From assembly GCF_031877795.1 (NCBI RefSeq), contig NC_133971.1, forward strand, positions 3,466,195-3,530,194: DNA of 64,000 nucleotides, in the 5' to 3' direction. Source of the DNA: Strix aluco. Taxonomy: Eukaryota; Chordata; Aves; Strigiformes; Strigidae. Under the pieces are notes generated by a model, which searched no databases, had not been told where the DNA came from, and worked only from the letters and a program-made list of their open reading frames with translations. Shown here in pieces: positions 12,301-26,435 of the stretch (the first letter of the stretch is position 1; every line of letters starts with the position of its first letter). The position numbers and the translations under genes are program-made.

Positions 12301-13768
12301 GAGCAGTTACAGACGGCTTAGTATCAATGAAATCACACAACTTAATCATGAAGGTGTGTGACAGGTGCATCTGCCCAATGAAAGCAGCTTCTTGGCTGCT
12401 GAAGTGGAGCAGCTCGTGACTGCCTTTGTTCTCAGGGCCTCGCGGTAGTTGGGACCTTTGGCCAATGGGAGCCGCTATTGACTACAGGTCAGATTGGGCC
12501 TGGGTATAAATGGAGTCCCCTGGGGGAGCCATTTGGAGCTCGTCCCCTGGAGCTGCACGCTGTGGTTGAGGACTCTCCCCTTGGGTCAGGATGCTGCCCA
12601 AGGAAACTCCTCGAGGTGCCTTGGGTCGGGATGCTGCCCTGAGCAGGTCCTCGAGGTTGAGAGTCCTCACTTATCAAGTGAGTGATAAAGCGTTTTGGGT
12701 TGCCATTAAACCCTAGGGAGTGGGGCTTTGTTCTGCGTTTTGGGTTGCCGTTAAACCCTAAAAAGTTGTTCTGTTCTCCTCTCACAGACATTTCAACCTG
12801 TAATTTATGGAGAGCTAGTTAACTGTGTTAATAATTATTTTATTTTTGGTGGTTGGTTGTTTATTTGAGAGCCTCCATAACAAGGTGGACTAAGAGGATA
12901 TATGACATCTGGTTCAGTAAGTGAAGTAACTATTTGGAGAAATCTCAGCATAGCACCAAATATACGTCAAACCTGCAAGTTCTGTATCATAACGTGAGAT
13001 TGAGAAAAATTTTGTGCACCTTGATGAAATCCTGACGTAATTGGGAAGTTCCCTTACATAAAACTGCAGTGTGGTAAGACTACTTTTCTGCCTCAAAATT
13101 GCCCAAGCTTCCCTGCACAGCAAAATGCAGTCAGAAAACGCTCTTTCATTTTCAAATACATCCCAAATGCCAAATGTCAATTATGTTTCCTTGATTACAT
13201 AAAATATTTTTCAGTGATTTTCAAACTATTTTCAAATGTTGGCTGCTGAGGTACAAGACAATCATCCAAAATCTTTTATGTTTGCATTGACAGTAAATTT
13301 CTAAAATGAGCAAATCCATTCACAGCTTCAAAGACTAGTCTAACTTAATTGCAAACAAGTTCAGATAGCCAGTGTTTCTGTTACTGCAATGCCCAGAAAA
13401 CCAAACCACAAGGAGGGCTTTAATGAATGAACATCCTGTAAGCAACCTAGGTAAATGCAGGATACAACAATTAGCAAAGGGACAGGATGTAATAATAAGA
13501 AAAACAGCAATTTACATTAAATACTTCAAAACTGACTTAAAGTGCTTAGGGTTGTTCATGTATCTCACTACCTTACCTAAACAGGAGAGTGCATACACTT
13601 TCCCTGAACACAGAGAGCGTGCTCTCAGGTACCTGTGGTACTTACAGGGTACGGTGCTGGAGGCTCCAACACATCCTCAGGCAGAGCTGCACCTTTAGCA
13701 AAGCCAACAGCCTCGATGTTGAAGGTAAGTGCAGCACGTCCTCTTCCTCCTCTTCCTCTACCAGCCAT
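262..13768 (-). CDS. POLR3G: POLR3G, RNA polymerase III subunit RPC7 (7 coding exons, 221 aa)
   Basis: Join, in coding order: 13646-13768, 10913-11039, 6778-6840, 5971-6021, 2684-2754, 822-965, 262-348. The lengths sum to 666 nt, giving 221 residues plus stop, close to the 223 of human POLR3G. All six introns are GT-AG and their phases match. The N terminus is an Arg-Gly tract followed by the conserved [12 protein letters not shown]. Next come [20 protein letters not shown], the IERYSKRY segment and [10 protein letters not shown], the RPC7 core that binds RPC3 (POLR3C). The last two exons encode the acidic tail, ending [14 protein letters not shown] and DDNMDEATY. The family forms the RPC3-RPC6-RPC7 heterotrimer of Pol III, needed for promoter-specific initiation in the nucleus. 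The paralogue POLR3GL is the alternative, but the MBLAC2-CETN3 neighbourhood and the tail favour POLR3G. The gene is head to head with MBLAC2. Confidence 0.96.
822..965 (-). CDS. POLR3G: POLR3G coding exon 6 (acidic tail)
   Basis: 144 nt, 48 codons in phase 0, almost entirely Glu, Asp and Lys. It contains an imperfect repeat ([13 protein letters not shown]) and acidic runs such as [21 protein letters not shown]. The acceptor is TGACAG and the donor GTATGT. Low-complexity acidic tails in RPC7 vary in length between species. Confidence 0.93.
966..2683. other. POLR3G intron 5 with CR1 insertion
   Basis: Non-coding. The left part (966-1740) shows no recognisable element. The right part is a reverse-oriented CR1, listed separately. 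Confidence 0.85.
1744..2612 (-). mobile_element. CR1 LINE fragment, 3' end plus ORF2 C terminus
   Basis: On the minus strand this is a 5'-truncated CR1. The terminal ATTCTGTG-type repeats lie at about 1744-1758, followed by the typical CR1 3' region. Further inside, 2204-2524 on the minus strand still reads as the C-terminal part of the CR1 reverse-transcriptase ORF ([37 protein letters not shown]), now broken. It lies in POLR3G intron 5 in the same transcriptional sense as the gene. The 5' boundary near 2612 is approximate. Confidence 0.93.
2684..2754 (-). CDS. POLR3G: POLR3G coding exon 5
   Basis: 71 nt encoding (A)[19 protein letters not shown] then KKIE. This is a lysine-rich linker before the acidic tail. 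The acceptor is TTTCAG and the donor GTAAGA. The exon lies about 70 bp from the 5' end of the intronic CR1 copy. Confidence 0.92.
4237..4280. repeat. 22-bp perfect tandem doublet
   Basis: The unit TCAAGCAAAATAGCTCCTTA plus CA occurs twice back to back with no mismatch, in POLR3G intron 4. Two identical copies suggest a recent local duplication. Confidence 0.95.
5971..6021 (-). CDS. POLR3G: POLR3G coding exon 4
   Basis: 51 nt. The split Asp codon from the previous exon continues as [16 protein letters not shown], matching the DWRRLPRE region of the family. The donor is GTATAT and the acceptor GAACAG. The exon is too short to stand out by length and was found through splice phase. Confidence 0.9.
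6778..6840 (-). CDS. POLR3G: POLR3G coding exon 3
   Basis: 63 nt with acceptor CTATAG and donor GTAATA. It encodes [20 protein letters not shown]. The IERYSKRY motif matches the family. The stretch after it differs from the human KVYKEEW segment as I remember it. Confidence 0.9.
10769..10794. repeat. AT-rich perfect inverted repeat
   Basis: An 11-bp perfect stem around a 4-nt loop (TTTATTCTCAT, TATC, ATGAGAATAAA), in POLR3G intron 2 about 120 bp downstream of coding exon 2 in transcript direction. It could fold in the pre-mRNA. No known family is recognised. Confidence 0.7.
10913..11039 (-). CDS. POLR3G: POLR3G coding exon 2
   Basis: 127 nt, entering in phase 0 and leaving after one base of a Val codon. 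It encodes [18 protein letters not shown] and the following LALKQELR block, the most conserved part of RPC7. The acceptor is TACAG. The donor GTTTGT is weak but fits the reading frame of the next exon. Confidence 0.93.
11040..13645. other. POLR3G intron between coding exons 1 and 2
   Basis: Mostly unique AT-rich sequence with a 22-base poly(T) near 11575-11593 and a short AAGG run near 12131. The exception is the GC-rich LTR-like block at about 12357-12786, listed separately. Confidence 0.7.
12357..12786 (+). mobile_element. Probable solo LTR in POLR3G intron 1
   Basis: This GC-rich island in AT-rich intron looks like a retroviral LTR in plus orientation, antisense to POLR3G. It opens with TGTGACAGG and closes with CTCTCACA, a TG...CA pair with short inverted ends. 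It has a CCAAT box (GGCCAATGGGAG, about 12460) and, about 50 bp on, a TATA box (GGGTATAAATGG, about 12505). Two internal repeats follow: CTTGGGTCRGGATGCTGCCC twice (period about 40) and GTTTTGGGTTGCCATTAAAC twice (12691 and 12736, period 45). No target-site duplication is visible at these ends and no internal retroviral genes are present, so the boundaries are tentative. Confidence 0.6.
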
Positions 13769-13777
13769 TTGGAGTTA
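13646..13777 (-). CDS. POLR3G: POLR3G coding exon 1 (ATG at 13768-13766)
   Basis: Nine bases of 5' UTR follow the acceptor (TTTTCAG), then the start codon and 41 codons ending at a GTAAGT donor, phase 0. Coding part is 13646-13768. The exon gives an Arg-Gly-rich N terminus ([13 protein letters not shown]) and the conserved TFNIEAVGF. The acceptor just upstream of the ATG shows that at least one non-coding exon lies further right on the minus strand. Confidence 0.93.
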
Positions 13778-16059
13778 CTGAAAATATTACAGATTTTTAA
13801 AGAGTTATTTTCGTTACATGTATCAAATGCATGTATACATTACCTATAAAATTAATGTCTAACAAAGATTACAGTAATTTTAACGGCACTCTCAAAGACC
13901 GTTTTAAACAGCAAACCATTTTCAAATTTGGTACATTCCCTCATTTGTGCCAGCTCCCCCTGCATGCCTGAAATTACCTCCTAACTTAGGAATTTTAAAC
14001 TTTCTTCTTCTAAACCCTAGATGTGCTGACTTGAGTTGAATCAGGGTAGAAGAATCAGAAACAACAACAACAACAAAAATGTTCAAGGACTCAGAACCTT
14101 CTGTGAATACATTCTGCTGTTTCTGAACTCTTCTCCAAAAAACAGTTTGGCTTCTTCACCCTTCATATTATTTTTTTTCTTTATCTTTATAACTAGTTTT
14201 GGGTACTGATAAAGAGCCAAAAGCAAAGAATTTCAAGGCAAAAGCATCAAAGGACTCCAGCATGTCTGCAAGCTAAAAGGAGGTTGTTTCTAACTAAAAT
14301 ATTTCACCAAGGATAGATAAGAAAAATAGCCTGCAAAACTACATTTACAGTCACATCTCACCACCTTCACTGTTAGGCCAGTCTTCATCTCAGGATTGCA
14401 TGACCCATGGGGTTGGCCAGTAAAGCAAGGTATGAGAAATATTTTTTGCAGGGAAGATGTCAAGAAATGGGACCCAAGAGAAGCCTGGCTGAAGCAATGT
14501 GCTACCGTTCACTCTCCAAGACCATGCAAAGATCAGTTCAAGGCATCAGCCCAGAAATCCCATGTGCTGTTTGTCATTCACTGCAAGGCAGCACCCTGCT
14601 TGGTAAGATCGTGTCTGTTCCAGACTTACAGCTGTACCGGCATCACCACATCTATTCCCACCATTAGTGTGTAGGTGAGGTAACAAGTTCAAACAGCAAA
14701 AAAGAAAAAACACAATACCTACAGCTTCTCATACACTTGTCTACAAGGAATCCAGTCCAGAATTACAATTAGGAGTAAAGAAATGAATACTTAAGATCTT
14801 TTAAGATTCCCCCAAATGGAAGCAATGGCCTTTTTATTAAATACCAGTGAGAAACCTGTTGATGCAAGCATTTTCCTACTTATTACTTTCAAAAGCAATA
14901 AGGTCTGCTTGGATAAACCAAAATCACATTATGTATGTTCACATCACTCAGCAGCACAGAAGACTGTCTAAAAATAAGCAGAGAGGCCTAAATAAATCAT
15001 TTTAAGAGAGATAACAAAGCCAAAGCTAAACCTGAGCACTTAATTAACTGGAAATTTAAAAAAAAAAAAAAAATAGCAAACTCATTTGACAACAAGATGA
15101 AAAGCAAGATGTGAGCCTGGCAGAATGGAGAAAGATAAAAGATACAGTAAAGACCCAAACATGAGCAATTATATCATCTAGGTACTGAAAAAGGGGAACA
15201 ACAACAACAGAGGAAAACCAAAACAAAAAGTTAAGGGAGATGTCCAGCTAGCAAGGAGAGGCACACTGTTTGCATTAGTGAATATAAAGGTCCATTTTTA
15301 AAATACTGCTTTAAAATTAATTCTCAGCAAGATTCTCTGGAACTAGAGCATTAGTCTGATGAGAAGTAACAAGCTTTAAAACTAGGGGTATTTCAACTTC
15401 GCACTTTTACTGAAACTTGTGGTTTTTTTCAAGCATCCTGGCTTAGAAGGTTTATGTCTACTGACACCATGAAGTGACAGACGATCAGAGAAATAGTGAA
15501 GGAAAAGAGTTGTACAAGTCAAGTCACCAAGCATGACAAAGTTACCACAACAACTAGTGTTTTGGCTGCCACAAAGGATGCCCAATGCAGCACCTGGGAG
15601 CATTTTTCCGTTTATGGGCAGTATGTGTGTCATTTACAAACAAGCAGGTGAATTTCAGATTTAAGCTTTTAAAATTCCTTCAAACCTGTGGACTCTGTGG
15701 GCAGTCAGTCAGGGGAAGGCTGGAGAGGCCTTCATAAGGGAAAGGCCTGCGGAGACCGAGTCCCCACGATGGCGACAAGCGTGAGGAGACTCGGCCCTTG
15801 GACGAGCTCTCGTTATCATATGTTTTCCTCAGAACAAAACTCTCGATCGTGTTCGAATCCTTGATTTTCAGAGACAGTTACAATCAGTGGAAGGGAAGAG
15901 CAGATAAAGGAGAAAGGACTGAAATTTAAATACTGAGGTTTTGTGTTGGTTTTTTTTTTTTTTTTTTTTTTTTTACCTGGCACCCCTGAAGGTAAAAGGG
16001 TGAAAATATTTATGATGATGGCCACAAGCCGCTACCATGTGAGAATACACCCCCCAGCT
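13778..16059. other. POLR3G 5' intron region
   Basis: Between the acceptor of the first coding exon and the CpG island. AT-rich, with an A-run at about 15058-15074 and 25 consecutive T at 15950-15974. A small CpG-containing block at 15690-15860 stands out, with an ATG (15769) opening a 31-codon frame of no recognised family. No exon can be supported here. Confidence 0.5.
15950..15974. repeat. Poly(T), 25 nt
   Basis: An uninterrupted run of 25 T immediately left of the CpG island. It may be a poly(A) relic on the minus strand or a simple homopolymer; no retrocopy is recognisable beside it. Confidence 0.95.
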
Positions 16060-16299
16060 CACCCCTTGCCCTTTCCTGCTCCCTCTCCCCACTGTCTCCA
16101 CCCTCTGCACCACCATCTCCTCCACCGGTCACTCCCGGAGGGTCCCCCCACTCCCCGCGCTAAACCCCGGCTTTACAGCTTTCCTACCCCCTCCGCAGAT
16201 GGTCTTGGCCGCCTGCCCCGGGCAGCGCCCGGCCCTGTCACGACAGGGGAGGGGGCTTCAACGCCTTCAATCCCCTCACGCAAGGGCTGAGCACCCCCG

Positions 16300-16660
16300 G
16301 CTCCCTCAGGGCTCCCTCAGGGCCCCCTCCGGGGTCCCTCACAGCCCGCTCAGGGGTCCCTTGGGACTCCCTCAGAGCCCCCTCAGGGACCCCTCAGATT
16401 CCCTCAGGGCCTCCTCGGGGTCACCTCGGGGCTCTCTCAGAGCCTCCTCAGAGTTCCTGCGGGGCTCCCTCAGAGACCCCCTCAGGGGTCCCTCGGGGTT
16501 CCCTCAGAGACCCCTCAGGTTCCCTCAGGACCCCCTAGGGGTCCCCTCAAACCTCTCTCAGAGTCCTCTCAGAGTTCCCGCGGAGCTCCTTCAGAGCCCC
16601 CCTCAGGGCCTCCTCAGGACCCCCTCAGGGGTCCCTCGGGGCTCCCTCACCGTCCCTCGA
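16300..16660. repeat. Degenerate CCCTCAGGG-type minisatellite
   Basis: CTCAG occurs 19 times between about 16305 and 16630, mostly as CCCTCAG or CCTCAGRG with spacing of roughly 10 to 25 bases. Intervening text is of the type GGGGTCCCTCGGGGCTCC. The core CCCTCAGGG is nearly palindromic and fits the AP-2 consensus SCCTSRGGS. It lies between the two start sites of the shared promoter. Confidence 0.85.
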
Positions 16661-16680
16661 AGCTCCCCCGCTCGCTCACC

Positions 16681-16730
16681 CGCCTGCCGCCGCGCTCCGC
16701 CCGCGGTTGCCGCAGTGGGCCGGGCCCGGG
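16681..16730 (-). other. POLR3G: Putative POLR3G non-coding first exon
   Basis: The acceptor right before the POLR3G ATG requires an upstream exon on the minus strand. The best donor seen in the CpG island is G|GTGAGC at 16680/16679. A weaker option is GTGAGG near 16649. The 5' end is unknown and the exon is inferred from splice consensus only. Confidence 0.3.
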
Positions 16731-16841
16731 GCCGCCCCGCCTGCCGCCGCCGCCGCCGCGGCGCTGAAGGCGGGGGAGAGGGGAGAGGGGGGCGGGGGGG
16801 GGGCGGGTGTCGGCTCGTCGTGGAGGAACGGCGGCCGGGCC

Positions 16842-21178
<4,337 letters not shown>

Positions 21179-24100
21179 TGACAGTGCGTTTTGTGTGACC
21201 TGTTCCCTGTTGAAAAAAAACAAGTGGCTTGTGAAAGTGTTGATAGAAGCAAAAGCAGTATGCATTAGTAAAAAGCTGGCAAATTGATACAGATGAGCTG
21301 CAAAAATTCTCCCTATTTTTGCCTACTTTATTCCTATTTTTATAAAAAGTATGTGAGTGAGTAGCTTTAGCCAAAGCTGCATTTTTCTTTCTATTTTTTC
21401 AGGGCATGTTTGCACACATACTGTGACTGAAATATATTGTTTTATTTTTGTTATGATCCTGACGGATGCATATATGCCAAAAGAAGAGGTTTTACATTCA
21501 TGCCTGAAACCTTGTGGATGTAGCGCTAGGCTTGTGACTATTCACTCAACTCCTGCTCAGGTTTTGGCCTAACACAGCTCATGCTAAGACATGGTGTCTG
21601 CTGGGAGCAGCGCCGTTAGGTCAAAGCTAGAGCAGTGCCTGGGCAGGACTCGGTGGGCAGACGGAGGAAAGGGCCATTCTTCAGCCATCAGCACCTGCCG
21701 CTTGGTGCCTGCTGCATCTTTGCAAAGCGACTGTCTGGCAGTTTCTTTAGAACCCACTAACATATGGAAATGCTAAAGACCAAACTTCCAAGCTGGAAGG
21801 TATAGATACATCAGCTTATCCAAAAAGCTTTTTGATGCAGATCCAACAGCAGACGGACTGTTGAGGCTTTCGCGCTTCCCGATGTGGTGCAGGGAATGCC
21901 TGCGCCGGGGCAGAGGGGCACGAGTGAGCGCTCTCACCGTCGGCTGGGGAACTGTTCTGCTTGTAGGCGTGCCAGTTAGGAATTAGAGAAGTTGTGAACT
22001 AATGAATTAGTGTATTAGACTAGCCTGTACAAAGCGGGTTGAGCCCTTGCTTGATGTGTTTTGGTTTTTTTTCTGATGAGCTCATTAAAAAAAAGTTTAT
22101 TTTCAGAGTTTGTTGTTCTGTAAATTTGGAGAACTGGACTGTGACAAGCTTAAAGGTTTTATTGCTGTTTAAGAGTATTTTTCTGTGACTGGATTGTAGC
22201 TCGGTTGTTAATGCTCTGTGGTAGGGGAAGGATGGAAACACTAACATTACCTTGCCCTGCTGCAGCTGCTGGATTAAACAGCCGGTACACTTGTTACCAC
22301 AAAGTGAATGTAACTTGAACTGTTCACTGTTTGCTTATTCAGTGTTTGGTGCATATGGTTTTTATGAAAAGTAAAGTGCATTGTATTTGAGTCTGTTCCA
22401 AAAAAAGCTGAATACATTGAGAAATGCTAAATGATGTTGTAACTTGCTTACGAAAACTGAATGTGTGATATTTAAAAGCTGTTGAAATGGTTGTAGTTTG
22501 TGTAATTATTCTAACAGTCTATAACTTTTTTAAAAGGACACTGTCTGATGTTATTTTTGTATATAGACATATATACTTTCCTAAAAAGACTGCAAATGTT
22601 TTTCCCAAATTTTAGTGCAGTTTAGCCTTTTTTGTTCGGCTTTCACTTTACGGGGAAGCTTTTTCCCCCCCTCTCATCATACCCAACAAAAAGGGAGCCC
22701 AAAGTTTGGGCTCTAAGGCATGGGCAAGTGGAAGTTGACAGCCTTCTATTGGTGTAAATCCTGGTGAAAAAAACAGCTGCAAAATACAAAGCATCCCTGT
22801 CTGAAAATTATGAAGGCATATCTTATGTAATGCTTTTCTCCTTTCACAGATCACTGCACTCCTGCCTTTACTATTGGAATATATTCTTCACCAGGATTTG
22901 TACTGATAGGTTGTGATGTGCCTAGTTCTTGTTAGCAGTGCCTGTCTCCAAGCTGAAGCAAAATTGTGAGTGGGCAGGACAGGTGCAGCAATGCAGCACT
23001 TGAAAGACCTGTTATCACTCGTATCACAGTCCCTTTTTTTGGAGAAATCCAAGTGCATTGTTGTATTGCATGAGGAGTTTGAATCAGTGGGCAGACTTCA
23101 GTCATAAATGAAGCCAGGAGATTTTTATCTTGGCCTCACTTGGCCGGAGGAGGAAATACAAAAGGTTAGCCTGGGAAGCAAAAAAGCCATTCGGTGAAGA
23201 GGCGCAGAACAAATTCCACAGTGTGGTTTTCCTTTTTTAGCCTGCTGACACATGCTGCTATTTACATAGCAGCCCAGACATTCTTCTTGATAGCCGAGGG
23301 TTCAGAGGCACAGATCCGAGGTGACAAGCGGGAAAGTTGGAATGGCTGAAGAAATACACAGCACTGAAGGGTCCACCAGTTTTCCTGATGAAGCTGTGGT
23401 GTCACAGGTTACCTGATGGTAGTTGAATTCCTTCAAATTAGCCATCTGCAGGGTAACACCAGCAGTAATATCGCTCTGTGCTTTTGAGAAGGCTGTAGGA
23501 GCACTGGTGATAGCCCCCTGCCATAAGGCACAGAGACACCTCTTCTGACAGCCTGCTAATTTGTATGCAAATGTTCATCAGGAGAGTGAGACCACGCTGA
23601 ATGAGCCTTTTGTGTTATACTGCTATTGGTTCGTTTATTTGATCCAATATTAGAAGCCCTGTAGCCAGATTTTACTGCATTGTAAAACCTGAGCTCCTCC
23701 CAGAAGGCTCACAGGCATGCCAGTGCAAAAGCAAAGATACCCTCCATCATCTGTGTTTAAATCTGTGCTCAGTATCAGCTACAAGATCCTTAAATGTCCA
23801 GATCACTGTCAAAACGCCCTATTAAGGCATGCTTAAGTCCATTAAGTATATGCCGATAACATCTATTGCCTGGGTTTTCCTCCTTGACCAAAATCTGGGG
23901 AATAATTTCCTAGCTCAGAAGTGAGCTTTACATGAACACAGCCCAAAATGTGGGGCATGTTAGTAAACTGCTGCTATAATCCAGTTGAAAGTAGTTTTTG
24001 AGGATCTTGAAAATTTTTTTGTACTATAAGAAATTCACTACTAGGTAAATGATACATCTTAAGTATAAAGAACTGTGACTATTTTTGTTAAGGATTGCCA

Positions 24101-24400
24101 AGTTTTAGTCATCAGAGTTTTACAGTGTCCCTTTAACACTACTTGGATTAAATATTTAAAACATACATTGTAAGTTTAAATATTGCAACATCTTGGGCAT
24201 TTAGAACTGTGTTGATTTATTTGTAAAATCTAAATGTGTGTTAATGCAGCTTTCAGTAGATTGGGGAATTGACAAAAAAATCAGATAGGAAGTTTTGCTT
24301 TATAATCTGTCAAGACTTCTGCGATGTTAAACAGCAGTTTACTCTTAAAAAACTAATTTTGTCGTAGATAATCATAATAAAAAATGTTTTAATCGTATGC
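21179..24400 (+). other. MBLAC2: MBLAC2 3' UTR (end inferred)
   Basis: No coding signal follows the stop codon. The stretch at 22300-22620 (AT-rich, with TTTTTGTATATAGACATATA) resembles a 3' UTR. A canonical AATAAA lies at 24376-24381. A UTR of about 3.2 kb fits the long 3' UTR known for mammalian MBLAC2. Earlier cleavage sites cannot be excluded. Confidence 0.5.
24376..24381 (+). terminator. AATAAA polyadenylation signal candidate for MBLAC2
   Basis: Canonical hexamer followed within 40 bases by T- and GT-rich sequence (GTCCTGTTGTAATTTC). It is the last canonical signal before the LTR at 24563. Confidence 0.5.
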
Positions 24401-24562
24401 AGTCCTGTTGTAATTTCTAGGTATTTTTTAAGAGGAGTACTTTTTCATCCTAAACGTAGCGTAAAATCTTTACAAGCTGTTAGCGGTGTTTTCTGTGCTG
24501 AGCAAGAGACTGAAGTAGAATTTGCATATCATAGACAGATGATGCAAAGCTTCTATAACACC

Positions 24563-25510
24563 TGTGCTGGGTTTGGGGGTGTGGTGGGGGTTTTGGTAGC
24601 AGGGGGGGGGCTACAGTGGTGGCCCCTGTGAGAAGCTTCTCGAAGCTCCCCCGGCTCCGAGTCGGAGCCGCCTCTGGCCAAGGCCGAGCCAATTAGTGAT
24701 GGTGGCTGCACCTCCGGGATAACGTATTTAAGAAGGGGGACCTGGGAGGAGGGGTTGGAGCTGTGAGGGAGACACCTCTGTGAACACTGAGGGCAGTGGA
24801 AGAAAGGAGCAGGAGGAAAGGGGGGAGGTTTTCCAGAGCAGAGACCCCCCTGTATCCCGTGGTGAGAGGGCAGGACCCCCTGCCCCCATGGAGGTCACCG
24901 GTGGAGCAGATGCCGCCCTGCAGCCCGTGGAGGAGCCCACACCGGAGCAGGGGGCTGCGCCCGAAGGAGGCCGGGACTGTGAGGGGAGAAGCAGCCCCCA
25001 CTGTTGTAGTTCAGCGCTGGGAGAGCTGCAGCCTGTGGGAAGGACTCAGGTCAGAGAAGGTTCATGGAGAACTGTCTGCTGTGAGAGGGGAATCACGCTG
25101 GAGGAGAGGATAATGTGAGGAGTCCTCCCCCTGAGGAGGAAGTGGCAGCAGGACTGACCATAACCACCATCCCCTGCCCCCTGCCCTGCTGGGGGGAGGA
25201 GGAGGTAGAGAGATCAGGGGCAAAGCTGAGCCGGGGAAGAAGGGAGGGATGGGGGAAGGTGTTTTTAAGATGCCCCACTCTGTCTGTTAAGTGTTGTTGC
25301 TGTTAGTATCTGAATTAAATTGATGTTCTTTCTCTTCCCCTAACAAGTCTGTCTTTTGCCCATGACCATAATGGGTGAATCATCCCTCCCTGTCCTTATC
25401 ATGATTCCCAAGCCTTCTGTTGTATTTCCTCCTATCCGCACTCCTGAGGGGGAAGGGGGGAGCAAGTGGCTGCATGGTGCTCAGTTGCCCTCTGGACTCA
25501 CACAACAACA
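24563..25510 (+). mobile_element. Solo LTR, avian ERVL-type
   Basis: A GC-rich block starting TGTGCTGGGTTTGG, a common start of avian ERVL LTRs. It has a TATA-like TATTTAAG at 24725-24732, an ATTAAA at 25314-25319, and then the conserved R/U5-like text AAGTCTGTCTTTTGCCCATG, ATCCCTCCCTGTCCTTATC and GTTGTATTTCCTCC. It ends near 25510 in CA-rich sequence. No gag, pol or env coding sequence adjoins it, so it is a solo LTR left by recombination. Neither end shows a clean target-site duplication by eye. Orientation is the same as MBLAC2 and CETN3. Open frames inside it are not genes. Confidence 0.8.
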
Positions 25511-26381
25511 AACCATGAGTGGGTACTTCTTGGAAAAAAACCACACATTTTAACACAAATCAGCATTACGTCTTCAATAGAATTCGCACACAGAAAACAT
25601 GGATGTGATGAAGGTATATATTTGGGGGCCAATTTCAGTTTGTGGGGAGGTAGATTATTATTTTCACACAAGACAGTAGCTCATGACAGCTGTTTACTTG
25701 AAACAAAAATGGTCACATAGCTTCTGTTCAGCACATAACTGGAGCTTAAAATAATGCCTAGCATTGCTGTCTAGTTTCTGATAAAAGGTAAGACTCCTTA
25801 TCAACTGATAAACTGTAGAAGTTTCGTGGAAATTATTCCATGAATAACAAAAGCAGCTGCTGTCATGAAAACCAGCAGAAAAGAAATGTGCCTGTATAAA
25901 GCCAAGAATAAATGAGGGTGAAATGCACCTGTTCATTTAAAGATGAAGATATGCTTCCTTCCAGACAACCGATAACTGAACTTCTGGGATGTCTGGTTGT
26001 TCAGTTAACACAATGCATTTGTTTTCCTCCCAGGAGTTCCAGTGTCGAGGTGCAGTCTTCAAGTCAATCTCTTTGCATATTAGCACAAGTACAATCTTAC
26101 TTTCAAAACTAGCTTGTTAAATTTTGAATTTTATGGGGTGATGAGGACAGAATTTGAAGGCAAATATAGGTAGATACGATTTTATGAGGGAAATAGGGCA
26201 ATTAAATGAAAAGAATCAAAAAATACTGCAATGTTGGTTTTATCTAAGGAATAAAAAAATGAGATTGGGAGCAGCCACTTCTCAGATTATGTTATTGGGG
26301 TCCCCCACCCAGCCCTGTTCCTCTGTCCTTTTTGGTGACATCTTTTATCATACAACCTGACAGTCAGGACTATCCCCGTAG

Positions 26382-26435
26382 ATGGGGCATCATCATTTGA
26401 AGATGTGGTACAACCGTGTGTCAATGATGCCCCAT
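26382..26435. repeat. 12-bp perfect inverted repeat
   Basis: ATGGGGCATCAT at 26382-26393 and its exact reverse complement at 26424-26435, separated by 30 bases. It could form a hairpin. No terminator, tRNA or known snoRNA pattern is evident. Confidence 0.8.

Noticed and set aside
24693-25118. Frames of 102-112 codons near 25 kb
   Set aside because: They lie inside the solo LTR. Such LTRs do not encode a protein and the frames show no gag, pol or env motifs.
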